Origin: Takakia lepidozioides
Taxonomy: Eukaryota > Streptophyta > Takakiopsida > Takakiales > Takakiaceae
DNA length: 64,000 bases
Direction of reading: 5' to 3'
Assembly (NCBI GenBank): GCA_030704615.1
Contig: CM060734.1
Location: 34,304,042 to 34,368,041 of the forward strand
Shown here in pieces: positions 1 to 12,420 of the stretch. Under the pieces are notes generated by a model that searched no databases, was not told where the DNA came from, and saw nothing but the letters and a program-made list of their open reading frames with translations. Numbering within the stretch: position 1 is the first letter of the stretch; the number at the start of each line of letters is the position of its first letter. Made by a program: the position numbers and the translations under genes.

Positions 1-1904
1 TGTATGAATTTTGGGGCGGTTATAGGCTGGGTATTATGGCAGGTATGGATTAGTTTTTCCAAATATTCACATCCTCATGCTATGCACCTTACCCGGTTAC
101 TAAAAGTCGCCAGCTCTGGATACCGTGAAGATTTTCCAGCTTTTTTCCTTTGTGTTTTTAGGGATCTTCTGGAGCAGAATTTCCCAATGCGGGGTCTTAC
201 AGCGAAATTCCCTGTACGACATATCTTACCTGGATATCCTGCATACGATATCTTACGGGGAATTTCCATGTAAGGCTGGCCCTTTTCTTTTCCTGACTTT
301 CTATTTCTTTCTTTACTTCTTATCTTTTTCCTCTTACAACTGAGTCTTTCTCTAAGAGAAATAAGCTGAAAAGAAACAGGTTGGAAAATCTTTATGCAGG
401 GGAAGTCACTGTCTCTCCGTACTTCCGCCTTTCTCAGGTCTGCTCACTCGAACTATGCCCTTTTCCACAAACCTCGAAAGGCGGAAGTACCTCAGGCCAA
501 ATGACTTCCCCTGTACTTGATACCGAGCTGTTGGTATCTAAAACCCCCCTCTTGAGGGATGACCATCTTCACATATAGAGAGAATCTTTGTAGGCATTAA
601 TTTCTTACCTTGTTTGCCTACACTAGTAGAGGAGACTTCCGTCGTATGGCGGTACCTCCCACAAATCCAAGGTAAGTTTCCTGCTCTACTACTCATCAGC
701 GTGCCACCCCTGCTCCAGGTCTCTCTTGCCACCAAGTTCTCTCCCTCCTTGGCAAGATTCATCCTACCAGCTCTTGTACGCCCAATCAGGCGGCCTAATT
801 ATATTGGGGCAATGCTTGTTAATGGACTAAGTGACTTGAACAAGTTGGGGACATGAGTGTAGCTAGACTTATTGATAACAAGGAGCCGGTTATTAATAAT
901 GGTGCTTCCATTCTACTGCCAGCGGAAGATGATTCGGGAGAGAGAAGACTCAGCAATTGATTTGGGCACTATGATCGAGCATGTACATCATGTCTCATGA
1001 ACGTACTATTGTCAAAATCTGCATGACCGCCTGTTTCAAAGACAAAACTTGCACAAGTAGAGTAACTATGTGTTCGGCGTAGTAGGAGCTCGAGTGCATG
1101 GAAACGGGTTTTGCATAATCAAATATTGGCTACATCGGATTGAATTTATCAACTGCTCTTGTGAAAATGCTAGATTGCTGGATCCGTCTACAACAAAAGG
1201 TTCGGCATCGCCAGTTAAATCAGCTTTCAAGTTGGCTAGGATAGAACTTGGACTGGGCCCCAAGGCTTAAAACAGCTCATAGATTGGATGCAGCATCTAT
1301 GTGTGTTGATAGTAAAGAGGTAGGGGTCAGTGTTTGCTCTTCAGAACTTAGGAGGGGTGGATTTGGGGTGGAGTCATAGATTTTTTCTACAATAGTACTT
1401 ACTATTGTTTTAAATTACAATAATTTTTTCTTGGCTCTCAGGCCTCAAAGAAACTTTTCATCACAACTAAGAGATGAAGGTTGCAAGAATAGGACTTCCG
1501 AGCTTTTGAAATATTGTGATTCGCATCAGATCATGATCTACAAGTTCTAGGACGCATCAAAGGTCAACAACCACCCACCATGAGAAGAGTTATGGGTATT
1601 CAAATGACAACAAATCAGCTAGGTAAGTGGTCACTACTTGAAGCTCAAGGGACAGTCGAGTTTTCGATGTCTATTACTCCACATGTTTCATAAACCTCTC
1701 TTGTACTAGTGCATATTAGATGTTCTTCATTGTAGCCCTCCTTGGGAAGTTGACAACCGATCCCTTAGTAGTTTATAGGTATTTTGAGGGCTCTAATGTC
1801 TTCGGAGAAGCTTGTTTGAGCAGCCACCACCCTCGTAAAAGTTTTGTCTTGTCCAAGGTCCTCATCAACATAACATCACTACTTTTTCGTGTTGTTCAGA
1901 GAAC
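1..1904. other. No gene recognised
   Basis: Short open frames occur on both strands, but none shows a protein family I recognise. The only structure seen is an inverted repeat at 396-516, listed separately. The stretch just before 1905 would hold the promoter and 5' UTR of the PNGase A-like gene, but I see no clear TATA box. Confidence 0.5.
396..516. repeat. Imperfect inverted repeat, about 45-nt arms
   Basis: The arms at about 396-439 and 473-516 pair over a 12-13 bp outer stem (CAGGGGAAGTCA) and a 15 bp inner stem (GTACTTCCGCCTTTC). A roughly 10-nt unpaired bulge separates the stems, and the apical loop is about 34 nt. The large bulge argues against a standard miRNA precursor. It may be the remnant of a small foldback element. 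Confidence 0.55.
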
Positions 1905-3895
1905 ATGGTTTTCTTTATCACGGACTGGCTGAGGTACAAAAACAGCCCACTTGTGGGGGGAAAAAGGTTTGCTACATCTGCATCCCTCTATCTTGTGCTC
2001 CTTATCTCCGTTCTCACCATAGCCCCAACCGTCCAAGCAAAGGACATGGCCCCAAATACAATGAGGACATGGCGTCGAGATATAGCTACCCAGGACTATA
2101 AGAGAGTGTCGAGGAATACATCATCGAGTAACTTGGAGAGGGTATTTGAGGTAATGCCTCCTGTTACTCCTGTCAATGGTACGCTGGTGTGTACGGTTGA
2201 ACTCATCAAATATAGTTTTGCGAATACGATCGATTCGCCCCCTGTCACTGCAGACTATATTCCGCAACCGGCATGTGGTACAAATTGGAGCCGCATTGTG
2301 CTCAACTGGCATGTGCAGGTCAAGGTGGGTCTTTACGAAAAAACATGGAATATACAAATGTCTTCATTTATCATTATTTTTGGTGATTATTTGTTTCTGT
2401 TTGTTTTTTGGGAAACCCCAACAATTTTATAAATAGGAGGAAGAAAATACAACAATCACGAAAAGGTGAGGGATGAACTGGAGCATCAGCACTACTACGA
2501 AGCAAATATATATATATATACATATATATATGATGATGTTTCTAATGAGTTTTTATTTAATGCCAAAATGTAGGGTGCAATCACCGAGCGTCAGGATTAC
2601 TATGAAGCAAATATTTATATTTATATTTATACTGAGTATTGAACGATATTCCATCTAATGACTTTTTATTTAATGCAAAAATGTAGGGTATACAATTGGA
2701 CCGTATTGCTGCTGTATGGCTAAGCGGAGTTGAGATTCTACGTACATCGACAGCAGAGCCGACGGAAGAGGGGATTCAATGGACTGTAACGAAAGACATC
2801 ACTCATTATTCTGCCATATTGACGACAAATCAAACCGTCGCTGTGACATTGGAGAATGTATATGACAACAATACATATACAGGTATTTATGTTGTACAAC
2901 TGACCGTATCTTTCTATGAAGGGGACCCCGGCAACACAAACGGAGCGGACGTGATACTTCCCATATTACAAAGTGATACAAGTATTGGTGGATTTATCCA
3001 GGGTCATTGGTTCCGCATCAGTTCTCCAAATGATAATCCAGGATTGTCTCTTGCAATCCCCATAAATACCTATCAAGCAATTTTTGAGTTGTATGTGTCC
3101 TTCCATGATGCTGACGAGTTTTGGTAAGCCAGCTCCCCTGCGTTTAGAGAAATCGTCATCCAGATTGACGGAGTTGTCGCTGGAGCTGTTTGGCCATATC
3201 CTGTTATCTACACTGGCGGATTCAATCCTAAATTTTGGAATCCTGTTGTTGGAATTGGGGCTTTCATAGTTCCTTCGTACTTTGTCGACGTAACTCCATT
3301 TGTGGGACTCCTTGTTGACGGAAGCCAACACACATTTTCATTCAGTGTCACTAATGCCACAAGTATATGGCTCCTCAATGGGAACCTCCACTTATGGTTG
3401 GACAAGAGTTCAAATCAAACCATTGGGAAATTAACGCAACATTCAGCACTTCCAACAGCCGTTGTATCGTCAGGTACGACAACGCTTTGTAACCGTCACA
3501 TAAATATTGTTGGCTTCGTCAATATAAGCAACCAACAATCGAAAACAACATCCATTAATATCACATATTCTTTTCAAAATGACTTACCAATTGGCACTAT
3601 TGTTAACCAACTAACACAAACTGAGGAGTTATTCTCTCAAGCTACTTATTATTGGAATGGGACCCTCGACAAAATAGTGGAGACTTTTACAAAACATTCA
3701 TTTCCTTTTTTCTCCTATTCCGGGGTCACCAATAACGGGACTATTACAACTCAAAACACAACTATTTCTCGTGCTTGGGAGAGTGATATTGAGAGTGGCA
3801 TTTTCAAGCCATTGCAATTTCTACCCCAAACCAGCAAGAGTTATCTAAACATTGTTCAAGACGTCGACAGGGTTCGCAAAGACTCCAAAATATGA
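1905..3895 (+). pseudogene. Peptide-N-glycosidase A (PNGase A)-like gene with in-frame stop
   Basis: PNGase A releases N-glycans from glycopeptides in the secretory or vacuolar system (family knowledge). Exon 1 (1905-2324) starts at ATG and has a hydrophobic signal-like stretch ending TVQA. It then carries the family's SFANT-type and NWSRIVLNW motifs. The intron 2325-2686 has AAG|GTGGGT and ATGTAG|GGT boundaries. Exon 2 (2687-3895) reads DRIAAVWLSGVEILRTSTAEP, SSPNDNPGLSLAIP, ELYVSFHDADEFW, then IDGVVAGAVWP, VIYTGGFNP and LHLWLDKSS, all strongly diagnostic. A TAA at 3125-3127 follows DEFW, and the residues normally lying between DEFW and the FREI segment are missing, so a short deletion plus a stop has hit this copy. 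The reading frame is otherwise open to 3895. The last ~60 residues diverge from the family and the usual Cys-containing C-terminus is absent. Probably a recent pseudogene or truncated paralogue. Confidence 0.85.
2481..2689 (+). repeat. Tandem duplication in the PNGase A-like intron, duplicating the splice acceptor
   Basis: Two copies of a ~105-113 bp unit (about 2481-2576 and 2586-2689) each run from a GAGC(A/G)TCAG motif through a TA-rich simple repeat to TTTTTATTTAATGC and AAAATGTAG|GGT. The second TAG (2684-2686) is the acceptor that keeps the protein in frame. The first TAG (2571-2573) is a duplicate that could act as an alternative acceptor. Confidence 0.75.
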
Positions 3896-3897
3896 TA

Positions 3898-6800
3898 CAG
3901 AATAGGTCATAACAGAGTGAGATGACATCCAATCATGATTGGTCCAAGGGCATCTTGCACTACGTTTCCCTCCTTTACTCAAACCCTATCAGTTTATTCT
4001 ATAAACACATAAGAGAGAAGGGTGAATGCAGGGTTGACTAGACCAAAATGGACGTTACCAGCACAATTTTAGATGACTACAATTGATGGTGTCATCAATT
4101 CAAATTGAATTAACTCAATAAAACCAGCAAATATATATGTCATTGGATTCCTAGCTTCAATACGTACCCATAGCAACTCTCCAATCATGAATCCGATAAA
4201 AAATGACTCCGCTATGGACTTTTGAACACTGTCATTGTGGACTGTACCGCAATGAATGGAATTACAATGGACTCAAGTTCTCCAATGTGCCATTGGTGAA
4301 TTCCATTGAAATTTGGACATAAGGCGGCCATTTTGGTCCACATGGATTTGAAGTGGCAAAATCATTTGTCATTTGACTCATATGGACTAATATATGTAAA
4401 AAAATATATGCGTTTTTTGAAAAGTCCATAGCTCATCTTGTTTTTTGGATTTTGGGTGTTATTGTTTTTCTAGAAGTATAAAAACCTATAATCTTCAATG
4501 GCTAGGTGTCATACTGAATTGTTTTTGTAAACTCTAGGTTTTAGTTTTTCATAATTTCTCTAAATAATATACTAAAATATTTAATGAATTATATCTTTAA
4601 TATTTGGGGTAGGACTCTTTACTAAATATGTTCAATATACCATTATCTATCACCAAAAAATATATTTTGGGATAGTATCCTCACCTTTTGTTTTTTGGTC
4701 ATGGACTTTCATGGAGCACGATCTACCGTTTTTGGTCCACTCAACCCTGCAACTGCCCAGAAGAACCTTAAATGGACAGTTTACCTAGTGCTCATGGTTA
4801 GAATGAATGGAGGAAAATGGACTTAATTTTCATGGATTAGCAAATGAGCCATCGAATGAATTTCGATTGATCTCTGTTTCCTTTCTGCCTCTGCTTTGTA
4901 TTGCATGTTGTACAACGATAACAAGCGTGAGGTTTCATGAATTATAATTGAACCTTGAAATTGATATGATTTTTCAAAGTTTGGACTCATAGACACCTAT
5001 TTCTGATAGATAGGCCCCCAAGAAGTGAACAACATTCATCCTATTATGGTTACTATGCCATCCAATTATAATTCTACGTTATTTTGAAATAGACATAAAG
5101 ATAGGCTAATTATAAAATTAACATTAAATGTAACATTAACCTTAAATGGACATCACCTAACCTAAAATGACTATCCAATATGCTAATGTGGCATGCCAAC
5201 AACCTCCATATGACGGTGCACGTCCCAATATCTGAGTTATAATATACTAAAGGAACACTAATATGGGCTACATAATGGACAATACAATATCCTAATCTTA
5301 AAATAAAACTTCATATTGATATTAGCCTCGTGTCCTTGTCATTGTGAACACTCTCGAGCTGGGCACCATCGAGCTGTTGGTGTGATTTGCATGACGAGGG
5401 ACATGTGTTGTTTATTCTATGGTATATTTTTGTTTTGAGACTTCATAAATGACTAGTTGGACCTAGATGACGAGACTTGGACTCGGCTTGGATGAGAACA
5501 CTTGGTTTAGGGAGGATACGTTTTGGTTTATGGTTGCTTTATTTTTTTTCTCACTTTGTCTTCTTCTCCGACTCAAGAGTTTTGCTACGCTAGTTGTTGA
5601 CCTCATTGTGTTGCTGGAAGCTCCGGTATATTCATTTGTTGTAAGGTACCTCGTTTTCTCACCTAAGGAATATTTTTTCACTACACTCAATATATACAAC
5701 AGTTTTTTCATTCATTTGATAGATACATTAGAGCATTCAGCAGTAAAATATTTGGCACTCTAAGAGAATTTTGTTTTATTTTTATGTTACTATAGGGTGT
5801 CAAATATTTGATGGTTACAATCAAATAAAAAAAAAATAGCCTCCTAGATAATTATGCATATTACAAAATTAAATAATTATATGGTGGATGAAAAAGGGAA
5901 AAAAAAAAGTAATACCCCTATAGAAAATACCTCTTTATCGCACATGATTCTCTAAACTATATAGGGAGTGACTCCCCCAAGGACATGTTTCTATATAGCA
6001 GGTGATAGCTCGAATAATGAGCAAGCTATAGGGTAATGTATTGTGGCATGTGCAAGCAGATCAACATAATTAGGAGGTGGGAGACTGAGCGTCAAGAAGC
6101 AACCCTCTTGCAATCTCATGCTCATTTCAAGCAGCTTGGTGAGCCAATCTGGTTCTAATCATCATTATTATTATTCTTAACTATAATAAAATAAAATAAA
6201 AATCCAAAAAAAAATTGACAAATAATTTATTTATTTTACATGTGGTTGAATTTTTACTCTATAATTCATCTACATGTTAAAGTAACAAAGGTCTAAAATG
6301 TAGCCATCCATAATAGGGTGCTCTACCTTAATGGATGAATACAAAGTATAGAATCATTGTGGTTGTTGTCCATCATTCATTAGTGATAGAATGTTACACA
6401 TTGAATGGTGAAATTAGCTCAAATTTGGTGAGTGCATGCACGTGCAAGATACGCACCTACCTATAAATTTCACTTTCTTGGTTGCTTTGTGGTAGTTAGA
6501 TAGGCTGATTTCACTAAAACTAGGTAATAAAATTTTGGTGTGATAAGGGTTAATTTACCCTTATAACAAGAATTTAGTGAAAAAAGTCGTTGGGTGAGTA
6601 ATCGCGTGACATGCAACATGTGCTCTGTTTGCTCAGGATGTGTGGCCAAGTCACACTAGAGGCACTTTGTGCACCAATCACAAGAAAAATTGCTCAAACA
6701 ATTGGAGCCCACTTTGCTCAAATTTGTCAGTGCACATATCCAACAACAGGCCAAATATTATGCACCCCCAATCGTTGCAAAAATGAAATCGACCAAAGAG

Positions 6801-7253
6801 GATGGGCCACTTTAGACTACTTTCGAACTCAAAATGTAATGATTATATTAATCAAGGGCACTTTCTTGGTCATATAAGCTTTATACACAAGACCAAGAAA
6901 GTTAGCCCCAATGACATGGTGTCTATGTGGCGTTGATCATGGCGAGAGATTGTTGGTGTAGGGACTTGGAAAGGAACCTCGTATGTAGTTTGGAGGACCA
7001 ACTATTCGACTGGACAAAGTACAAAGACATTAAACTACAAATGATCACATCTCAATTGTCGAGTGGGAAAGATGAATGTGATGGAAAGGTGATACACCTC
7101 AGTTTTAGTTTTTTGGGTCTTTGTCTTGAGGCAAGAGAAGGAACGGAAAGTGGAGGATTAGTACGAGCCAAGGCCTCTACACACAAAGTGGTCCATAGGA
7201 TATTAATATTTTAATATGTGTCTAGGACCAATATATGGACCATTTGAAGCAAA
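3898..7253. other. AT-rich stretch without a recognised gene
   Basis: Low-complexity AT-rich sequence with poly-A and poly-T runs and short open frames (for example 5467-5763 and 6611-6877) that match no family I know. It holds a 29-bp piece of the 118-bp repeat found at 24.8-25.9 kb (listed separately). Probably decayed transposon or intergenic DNA. Confidence 0.5.
4845..4873 (+). repeat. Isolated piece of the 118-bp dispersed repeat
   Basis: The 29 bases TGAGCCATCGAATGAATTTC plus GATTGATCT also occur at about 25735-25763, inside the tandem array at 25.5-25.9 kb. The flanks only vaguely resemble the rest of the unit, so this is a diverged single copy about 20 kb from the array. Confidence 0.7.
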
Positions 7254-7876
7254 TTGGTCCCCCAGGTTTCTTGCTATTGGTTCATAGCCAAGACCTCAAC
7301 TAGGCAAGTTAGCAAGTTGGGGTGTAGTAGAGTTGGAAATATTACGCACTATGGTGTGGAGAGGCAGATTGCAGGAAGGATATTGCCTGCCCTTACTGAC
7401 ATAGCAGCGGTGAAACAAGAGTTCTTTGCTTTCAAACTACAGGCAAGTACCGAGTGGATGGAGAAAACTTTCAAGGATCTTTGGGGCATGGTGACTTGGA
7501 ACCCTTCTCTAACGATAAAATATGAAAACTTGCTTTGTGCTTTCTGAAATTGCTCGAGTTCAATGTGTAAGCACTACGCATGTGAAGAGGGCATTCTCAG
7601 TTCAAAAACTCAATCAAAACTAAATTTTGAAACACAGTTGAAAACAAAGAACTTGGAAAGTGTGCTCGTGTTGCTTTGGAAGAGCCAGGTGTGGAGGAAT
7701 GTCAACCTGTTTTGATTGGGGCCATATCTTTGTGGAAGAACTCCACAAAGTTCATACATTTGTTCTCTCATCCTGAGCTATATTTAGCTGGACAACCAGA
7801 AGTGGGCCATCAAATGCAGAAGGTACCAATGATGATTTGTAGTTTTGAATTTTTGTTTGTTTGTTTAGATAGGTAA
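7254..7876 (+). pseudogene. hAT transposase C-terminal remnant
   Basis: The conceptual protein carries the end of the catalytic region and the hAT dimerisation domain. EFFAFK and EKTFKDLW lie in the frame of 7254-7547. CVSTTHVKRAFSVQKL, the core dimerisation motif, lies in another frame around 7570-7610. LEEPGVEE and GAISLWKNSTKFIHLF lie in the frame of 7676-7876. At least one frameshift and several stops (after NQN and before the KTKNLES-like stretch) separate these blocks. The N-terminal zinc finger and first catalytic residues are not recognisable upstream. A dead cut-and-paste transposon fragment. Confidence 0.75.
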
Positions 7877-8147
7877 AACTACGATTCAAGGCCCTTAAAT
7901 TTTTGGTTGAGGTCCTCGTATTTTAGAAGGGTTCGATCCTTGGCCTCCAACTGTGGAGGGCTGACAAGTTCCAAGTTCAATTCTGACAAGGGTACTTTTC
8001 TGCACTTGTTTGAATTGCTTAAAATGGGTTGTGATTATTTATTGTTGTTCATTTGCTGAATTTGTATGCAGCCGAATTTATTTTTCATTTGCAGGAAATG
8101 AGACGGTTGATATGTACAATGGCCGGATTTATAGCCAAACACCAAAA

Positions 8148-8149
<2 letters not shown>

Positions 8150-8179
<30 letters not shown>
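8150..8179. repeat. (TA)n microsatellite
   Basis: About 30 bases of uninterrupted alternating T and A. It produces a spurious run of Ile-Tyr codons in shadow frames. Confidence 0.95.
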
Positions 8180-8180
<1 letters not shown>

Positions 8181-8181
<1 letters not shown>

Positions 8182-10534
8182 CCTGTTGTAAAAACAATAT
8201 GTAGGAATTGACCCACCCTGAGTTACCACCAAGGGGCAGCAAACAAACCCCCCACCCACTTAGCCGGTTGGTGCTGAAAATGAGCGGCCACGGTGGTTTC
8301 AACTCAGAATATTTCCTGGACGTTGCTAAGTACAGTATTAGTATTCGAGTGAATATGCAACCAAGAGAGTGAGAAGCCGTCTCCTGTCGAAGACTCCAGA
8401 CATGGGGTAGAGGATGGGTTGACAAGGTGTGCAGCTTGGGTTGGCTGCATCATTCAACGCACACGCCTGGCTAACAGGATGCACCCCACGCCTACCCTTT
8501 GACTTACGCATGTGTTGAGTTTTGTTCGTACCTATGCGGAGTCGGACCCGGAGTTTGAAACTTGAAGCGCGCACACAGTCAAATGCCTGCGCCAACCCCA
8601 GAGCACCCACCGCGTTTGCATATCCACCGCAACCATGCCCGGGTCGGCAGCGTCGTGTGCGCGTTCATGACCACTCTCTCTGCGAATTGGCTCGCTGTTC
8701 CGCCCGCCATCTCCGCCATGGAATCGCACATGCTGCCATGCACATTCCCTTTTCTCTCGGGGGAACAATCGCAGGCTTACAGCGGGTCAGCGGATTTTTA
8801 GTCGAGCTCGAGCACCAAGGTGGGCCCAAGGGGCCACTTCCGCTGCGATCTCTTGAAGATTTGGTTGGATGGCTCAGATCCCCGGATTGAATTCAAAAAA
8901 TTAATTAAAAAAGGAAAAAATGAACAGGGCGTAAGCTCCCACTCCTTGCCAGCTGTTGAGGTGATATTCCGTGATATAACGTGCCTGCATATACGAAGGG
9001 AAAAATATTGTGGTTTTTATGTGGCGACATGCAGCCGTACAAATACTTTGGAGGGAAAGAATGAGCGAGATCTTAACTGTCCAGTTGCTGAGCCTCGTCA
9101 CACCAAAAGCATCAATTACCCTTATTCTCAGTACTAAAAACGAGCTTAATTGTTGGAGTCTCTACGTTGCGAGGGCACTTTATTTCATTCTGTTGCCCCA
9201 AAAGTAACGGGGTCACCCAAATTGTTATAAATTCCAGGTACGTGCCATGATGAGATGGGCTCCAAACTTTAATGACCCATCAATACTGCAACCAACAGGG
9301 AGACAAACACTCCGACTCTTTACCACCACAATCCCGATCCGACTTTATACCATCCTGCTCCACACAGAAATTGACACTTGGAGAGGCGCTGACCTGGCAT
9401 CCAGCCTGGTACGGCGCGCCACCGATTGCGCCAGATATGGAGTCCCTCCCTCGGCGCGGTCTCAACTTTAGCCGCGCCGCCACTTTAGCGCTCCCGCCTT
9501 CGAAAAAAGGCCCTCCAATTCTCTGCCATCGCTTAAGTTAGCTATCCCGCTGGGCGCCATCACTGCGGGAGTTTTTCCATGTGTCGCATGACATGGAAGA
9601 ATGACACTCCAAGTCCCGATGGCTCAGAACATGGTACGTAAAATTAATAGCGGCGGTGGGCTTTAAGGGGGTTAACATGGCTCTGGGACATGGCGCAGGC
9701 CTGCGACCTGCCCAACCCATTGTTTGCTGGGCGGATGGATGCCAGTAGTTGAGCAACGTCGTCGGCGGTAGAGGGAGAGTCGATGAGGGATGGTGGAGAC
9801 GTCATCCATGGATCTGACCGACGGTCAAGGCACAGCGCGTTGCGGGCAGCCGCCGCGCTGGTTGCGCTGGACCCGCGCTGCTTCGCTTCCTGCCTCGCGT
9901 TGCTGTCAGAGTTCACAGCTCAGCGCATGGCGAGTTGTTAGTTGCTGAGATGCGCGGGGTGCGTGGGGGTAAGTATATGCACGGGAGTGAGCGAGCTTAT
10001 GAGATTGTAGAGTGCATAGCTTACTCGTCGATCAGATTGTCTTCCGAAACGAAAGAAAAACTCTTTGAAGCTGGGCTGTGCCCTAAAGCGAGTGACAATT
10101 CAGAGGTTGCTTTAAAAGTGGTGGTGGTGGTGGTGAAGCCGTTTTCTCATAGGGACTGCACATCTACCAAAGTCGACATCTTAGAGACTGCTTTTCATAA
10201 CAAATCCCCGTTTCGTAGAGAGTCTTGATCAAATCTTCGGGCAATTTGCTGAGAGTCAGGAACACTAGTAAATCACGAACAGAACGAGTCTCATCTAGTC
10301 TGCATCACTGCGACTCTTGAGGGGATTTTCTCAGCGTTGTTTTGGGGGTTGTTTCATGAATTTCAAGGAAAACTGAGAGGCTAGAGTACCTAAGGTTGAG
10401 GAAAGCAAGCAGTTTGGGTCTGTTTTGGACAGCAGTCGACAATTAGTCTTTTGGGCCATCTGCAGTTGCGGGCGTGAGTAGCGCGTAGGAGGATTCCGTG
10501 TTTTGCTTTGAACAAGTTTGAAGGATACAATCAG
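8181..10534. other. GC-richer stretch upstream of the PADRE gene
   Basis: Composition shifts to higher GC from about 8.5 kb. I see no protein family on either strand. The part from about 9.9 kb down to the ATG at 10535 probably holds the promoter and 5' UTR of the DUF4228 gene; no clear TATA box was found. Confidence 0.45.
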
Positions 10535-10764
10535 ATGGGAAACTCGTGTATGAAAGGGGCGGCCAACGACGGAGGGCGGGGCCAGCCCAGTGTGAAAGTA
10601 GTTTTGGCGGATGGGACTGTGGAGGAATTCAAGCGGCCAATCACGGTCGCAGAGCTCATGATGGATTACCGCCAGCACTTTGTTTGCCATTCAAGTGCTC
10701 TCACAGCACCCTGAAGAAAGAGAACATCTATTTGCCTGCGGACGTCGAGCTGGAGTAGGCGTCG
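10535..10764 (+). CDS. DUF4228/PADRE-domain protein, 5' part, cut by assembly gap
   Basis: Starts at ATG 10535 with MGNSCMKG, the N-terminal MGN type (possible myristoylation) common in this land-plant family of unknown biochemical role linked to stress responses. The PADRE signature follows: VKVVLADGTVEEFKRP, then ITVAELM and HFVCHSS. The reading then passes through all three frames: the first frame hits TGA right after a CCC run (10709-10711), the next frame gives KKENIYLPADVELE and stops right after a GGAG run (10753-10756), and the third gives VGV at the gap edge. Each shift is repaired by one extra base in a short homopolymer. The natural reading is two consensus errors at a contig end rather than real decay, though a pseudogene cannot be excluded. 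The rest lies in the 500-N gap. Confidence 0.85.
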
Positions 10765-11264
10765 NNNNNNNNNNNNNNNNNNNNNNNNNNNNNNNNNNNN
10801 NNNNNNNNNNNNNNNNNNNNNNNNNNNNNNNNNNNNNNNNNNNNNNNNNNNNNNNNNNNNNNNNNNNNNNNNNNNNNNNNNNNNNNNNNNNNNNNNNNNN
10901 NNNNNNNNNNNNNNNNNNNNNNNNNNNNNNNNNNNNNNNNNNNNNNNNNNNNNNNNNNNNNNNNNNNNNNNNNNNNNNNNNNNNNNNNNNNNNNNNNNNN
11001 NNNNNNNNNNNNNNNNNNNNNNNNNNNNNNNNNNNNNNNNNNNNNNNNNNNNNNNNNNNNNNNNNNNNNNNNNNNNNNNNNNNNNNNNNNNNNNNNNNNN
11101 NNNNNNNNNNNNNNNNNNNNNNNNNNNNNNNNNNNNNNNNNNNNNNNNNNNNNNNNNNNNNNNNNNNNNNNNNNNNNNNNNNNNNNNNNNNNNNNNNNNN
11201 NNNNNNNNNNNNNNNNNNNNNNNNNNNNNNNNNNNNNNNNNNNNNNNNNNNNNNNNNNNNNNNN
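10765..11264. other. Assembly gap of exactly 500 N
   Basis: A fixed-size placeholder, typical of scaffolding. True distance and orientation between the PADRE gene and the LTR element to its right are unknown. Confidence 0.99.
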
Positions 11265-11430
11265 TGGCTATACTAAGTCTCCGTTACCATATAACCTATT
11301 ATGGGCAAACCAAGGTCTGTAAATGTTTGTTCTTGGTGTGAGTTTGATCCACAAAGATCCTTTGGAATCCAATTTCTTTAACCAGTACAAGCTCTTCATG
11401 CATATGAGTATAAACATTCACCTTTCTTTC

Positions 11431-11886
11431 CTACCAGCCTTCAAACTCTACTCGCTTAATGGATAGCAATGCTATCACATAAACCAGTGTTGGTAACCAA
11501 CGTGCTCTTCCTCTACAGGCCACCTGATAAATCTTTATCACTCCTTTCTCCAGACCCCATTCAGGGTCAGCATCATGCACTCTCTTAAGAATGTTTTCTT
11601 TACAACCGTCTGGCAATTCCAAGAACCTCTGAAAGAATCGTTTGGATAATCTTTCCTTCTCAGTTTCACAAGGAATTTGATTCACATCAAATTCTTTAAT
11701 TCTCCAACCACCATGATCCCACCAGATGCCTGTCACATCTGGTTGTTCATGACCCAGTTCCCCAGTATGGTCGTCAAATGTCACGCGGCTTTTACTCACC
11801 CATCCCTTCGCTATCCGAGGCGGAAACTCCAAGATAGAAGAGTTGGAAATCTCTAAGCACTCAGCCCGCTCAGAACAATCAGTCAT
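11431..11886 (-). CDS. Leader / gag-like ORF of LTR family A (151 codons)
   Basis: Starts at ATG right after the LTR with MTDCSERAECLEISNSS. The first ~35 codons are nearly identical to the ORF at 51213. The remainder (DVTGIWWDHGGWRIKEFDVN, FFQRFLELPDGCKENIL) matches no family I recognise. A GTGAGT at the point where the two copies diverge suggests that the leader may be spliced. Function unknown; by position it is the N-terminal part of a gag-type protein. Confidence 0.5.
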   Translation of the reverse strand: MTDCSERAECLEISNSSILEFPPRIAKGWVSKSRVTFDDHTGELGHEQPDVTGIWWDHGGWRIKEFDVNQIPCETEKERLSKRFFQRFLELPDGCKENILKRVHDADPEWGLEKGVIKIYQVACRGRARWLPTLVYVIALLSIKRVEFEGW

Positions 11887-12420
11887 GACCTACAGCTAGT
11901 GTATCATGGGGGTGTTTCCTATTTGTTTTCCTTTCCGCATTCATGTTAGCTAGTTACCTTACTGTTGGTAATTAAGTATCAGTTTGCTTCAGCAATCTAT
12001 CGGATTCCATCAACTCATCCATTCATTCCACAGCTTCACTCAGATCTCTCTACACAGTGTGAGTATGAAGTCTGTATCAGATTAATATCTATCGAGTATC
12101 AGGCTGAAGCCATGGAGTCTCTAATCTGCTCTACATTACAACTCTACTGCTTGCATTCATTAAGCATCAACAGATCATCCTCCTCCTACTCTGTGCTCTC
12201 CCTCCTTCCGCTCAGAGATGCGCTCTCTCCTCCTTTCCTCCCGTGATGTCCGAAGTCCCCCCTAGAAGTGATTCTTCTCCCGTCCTTGCTCCTGGCTTTA
12301 TCTTCCTACCCGTTGTTCTAACCGTTTCCCTCACTAACCGTCATCCGTGTACTAACATGTTTCATTCGCAGATGTTGTTCCCCACAGTCGTTCCCTGTCC
12401 TGCTATCCGTTCCCTATGGT

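Noticed and set aside
396-516. miRNA precursor
   Set aside because: The stem is interrupted by a ~10-nt internal loop on both sides, more than plant MIRNA criteria allow.
8129-8425. 98-codon ORF with an Ile-Tyr run
   Set aside because: The run is translated (TA)n microsatellite; the rest matches no family.
10680-11276. 198-codon ORF spanning the N gap
   Set aside because: Almost all codons are unknown bases. Only its first few codons (GRRAGVGV) matter, as the third frame of the PADRE gene.
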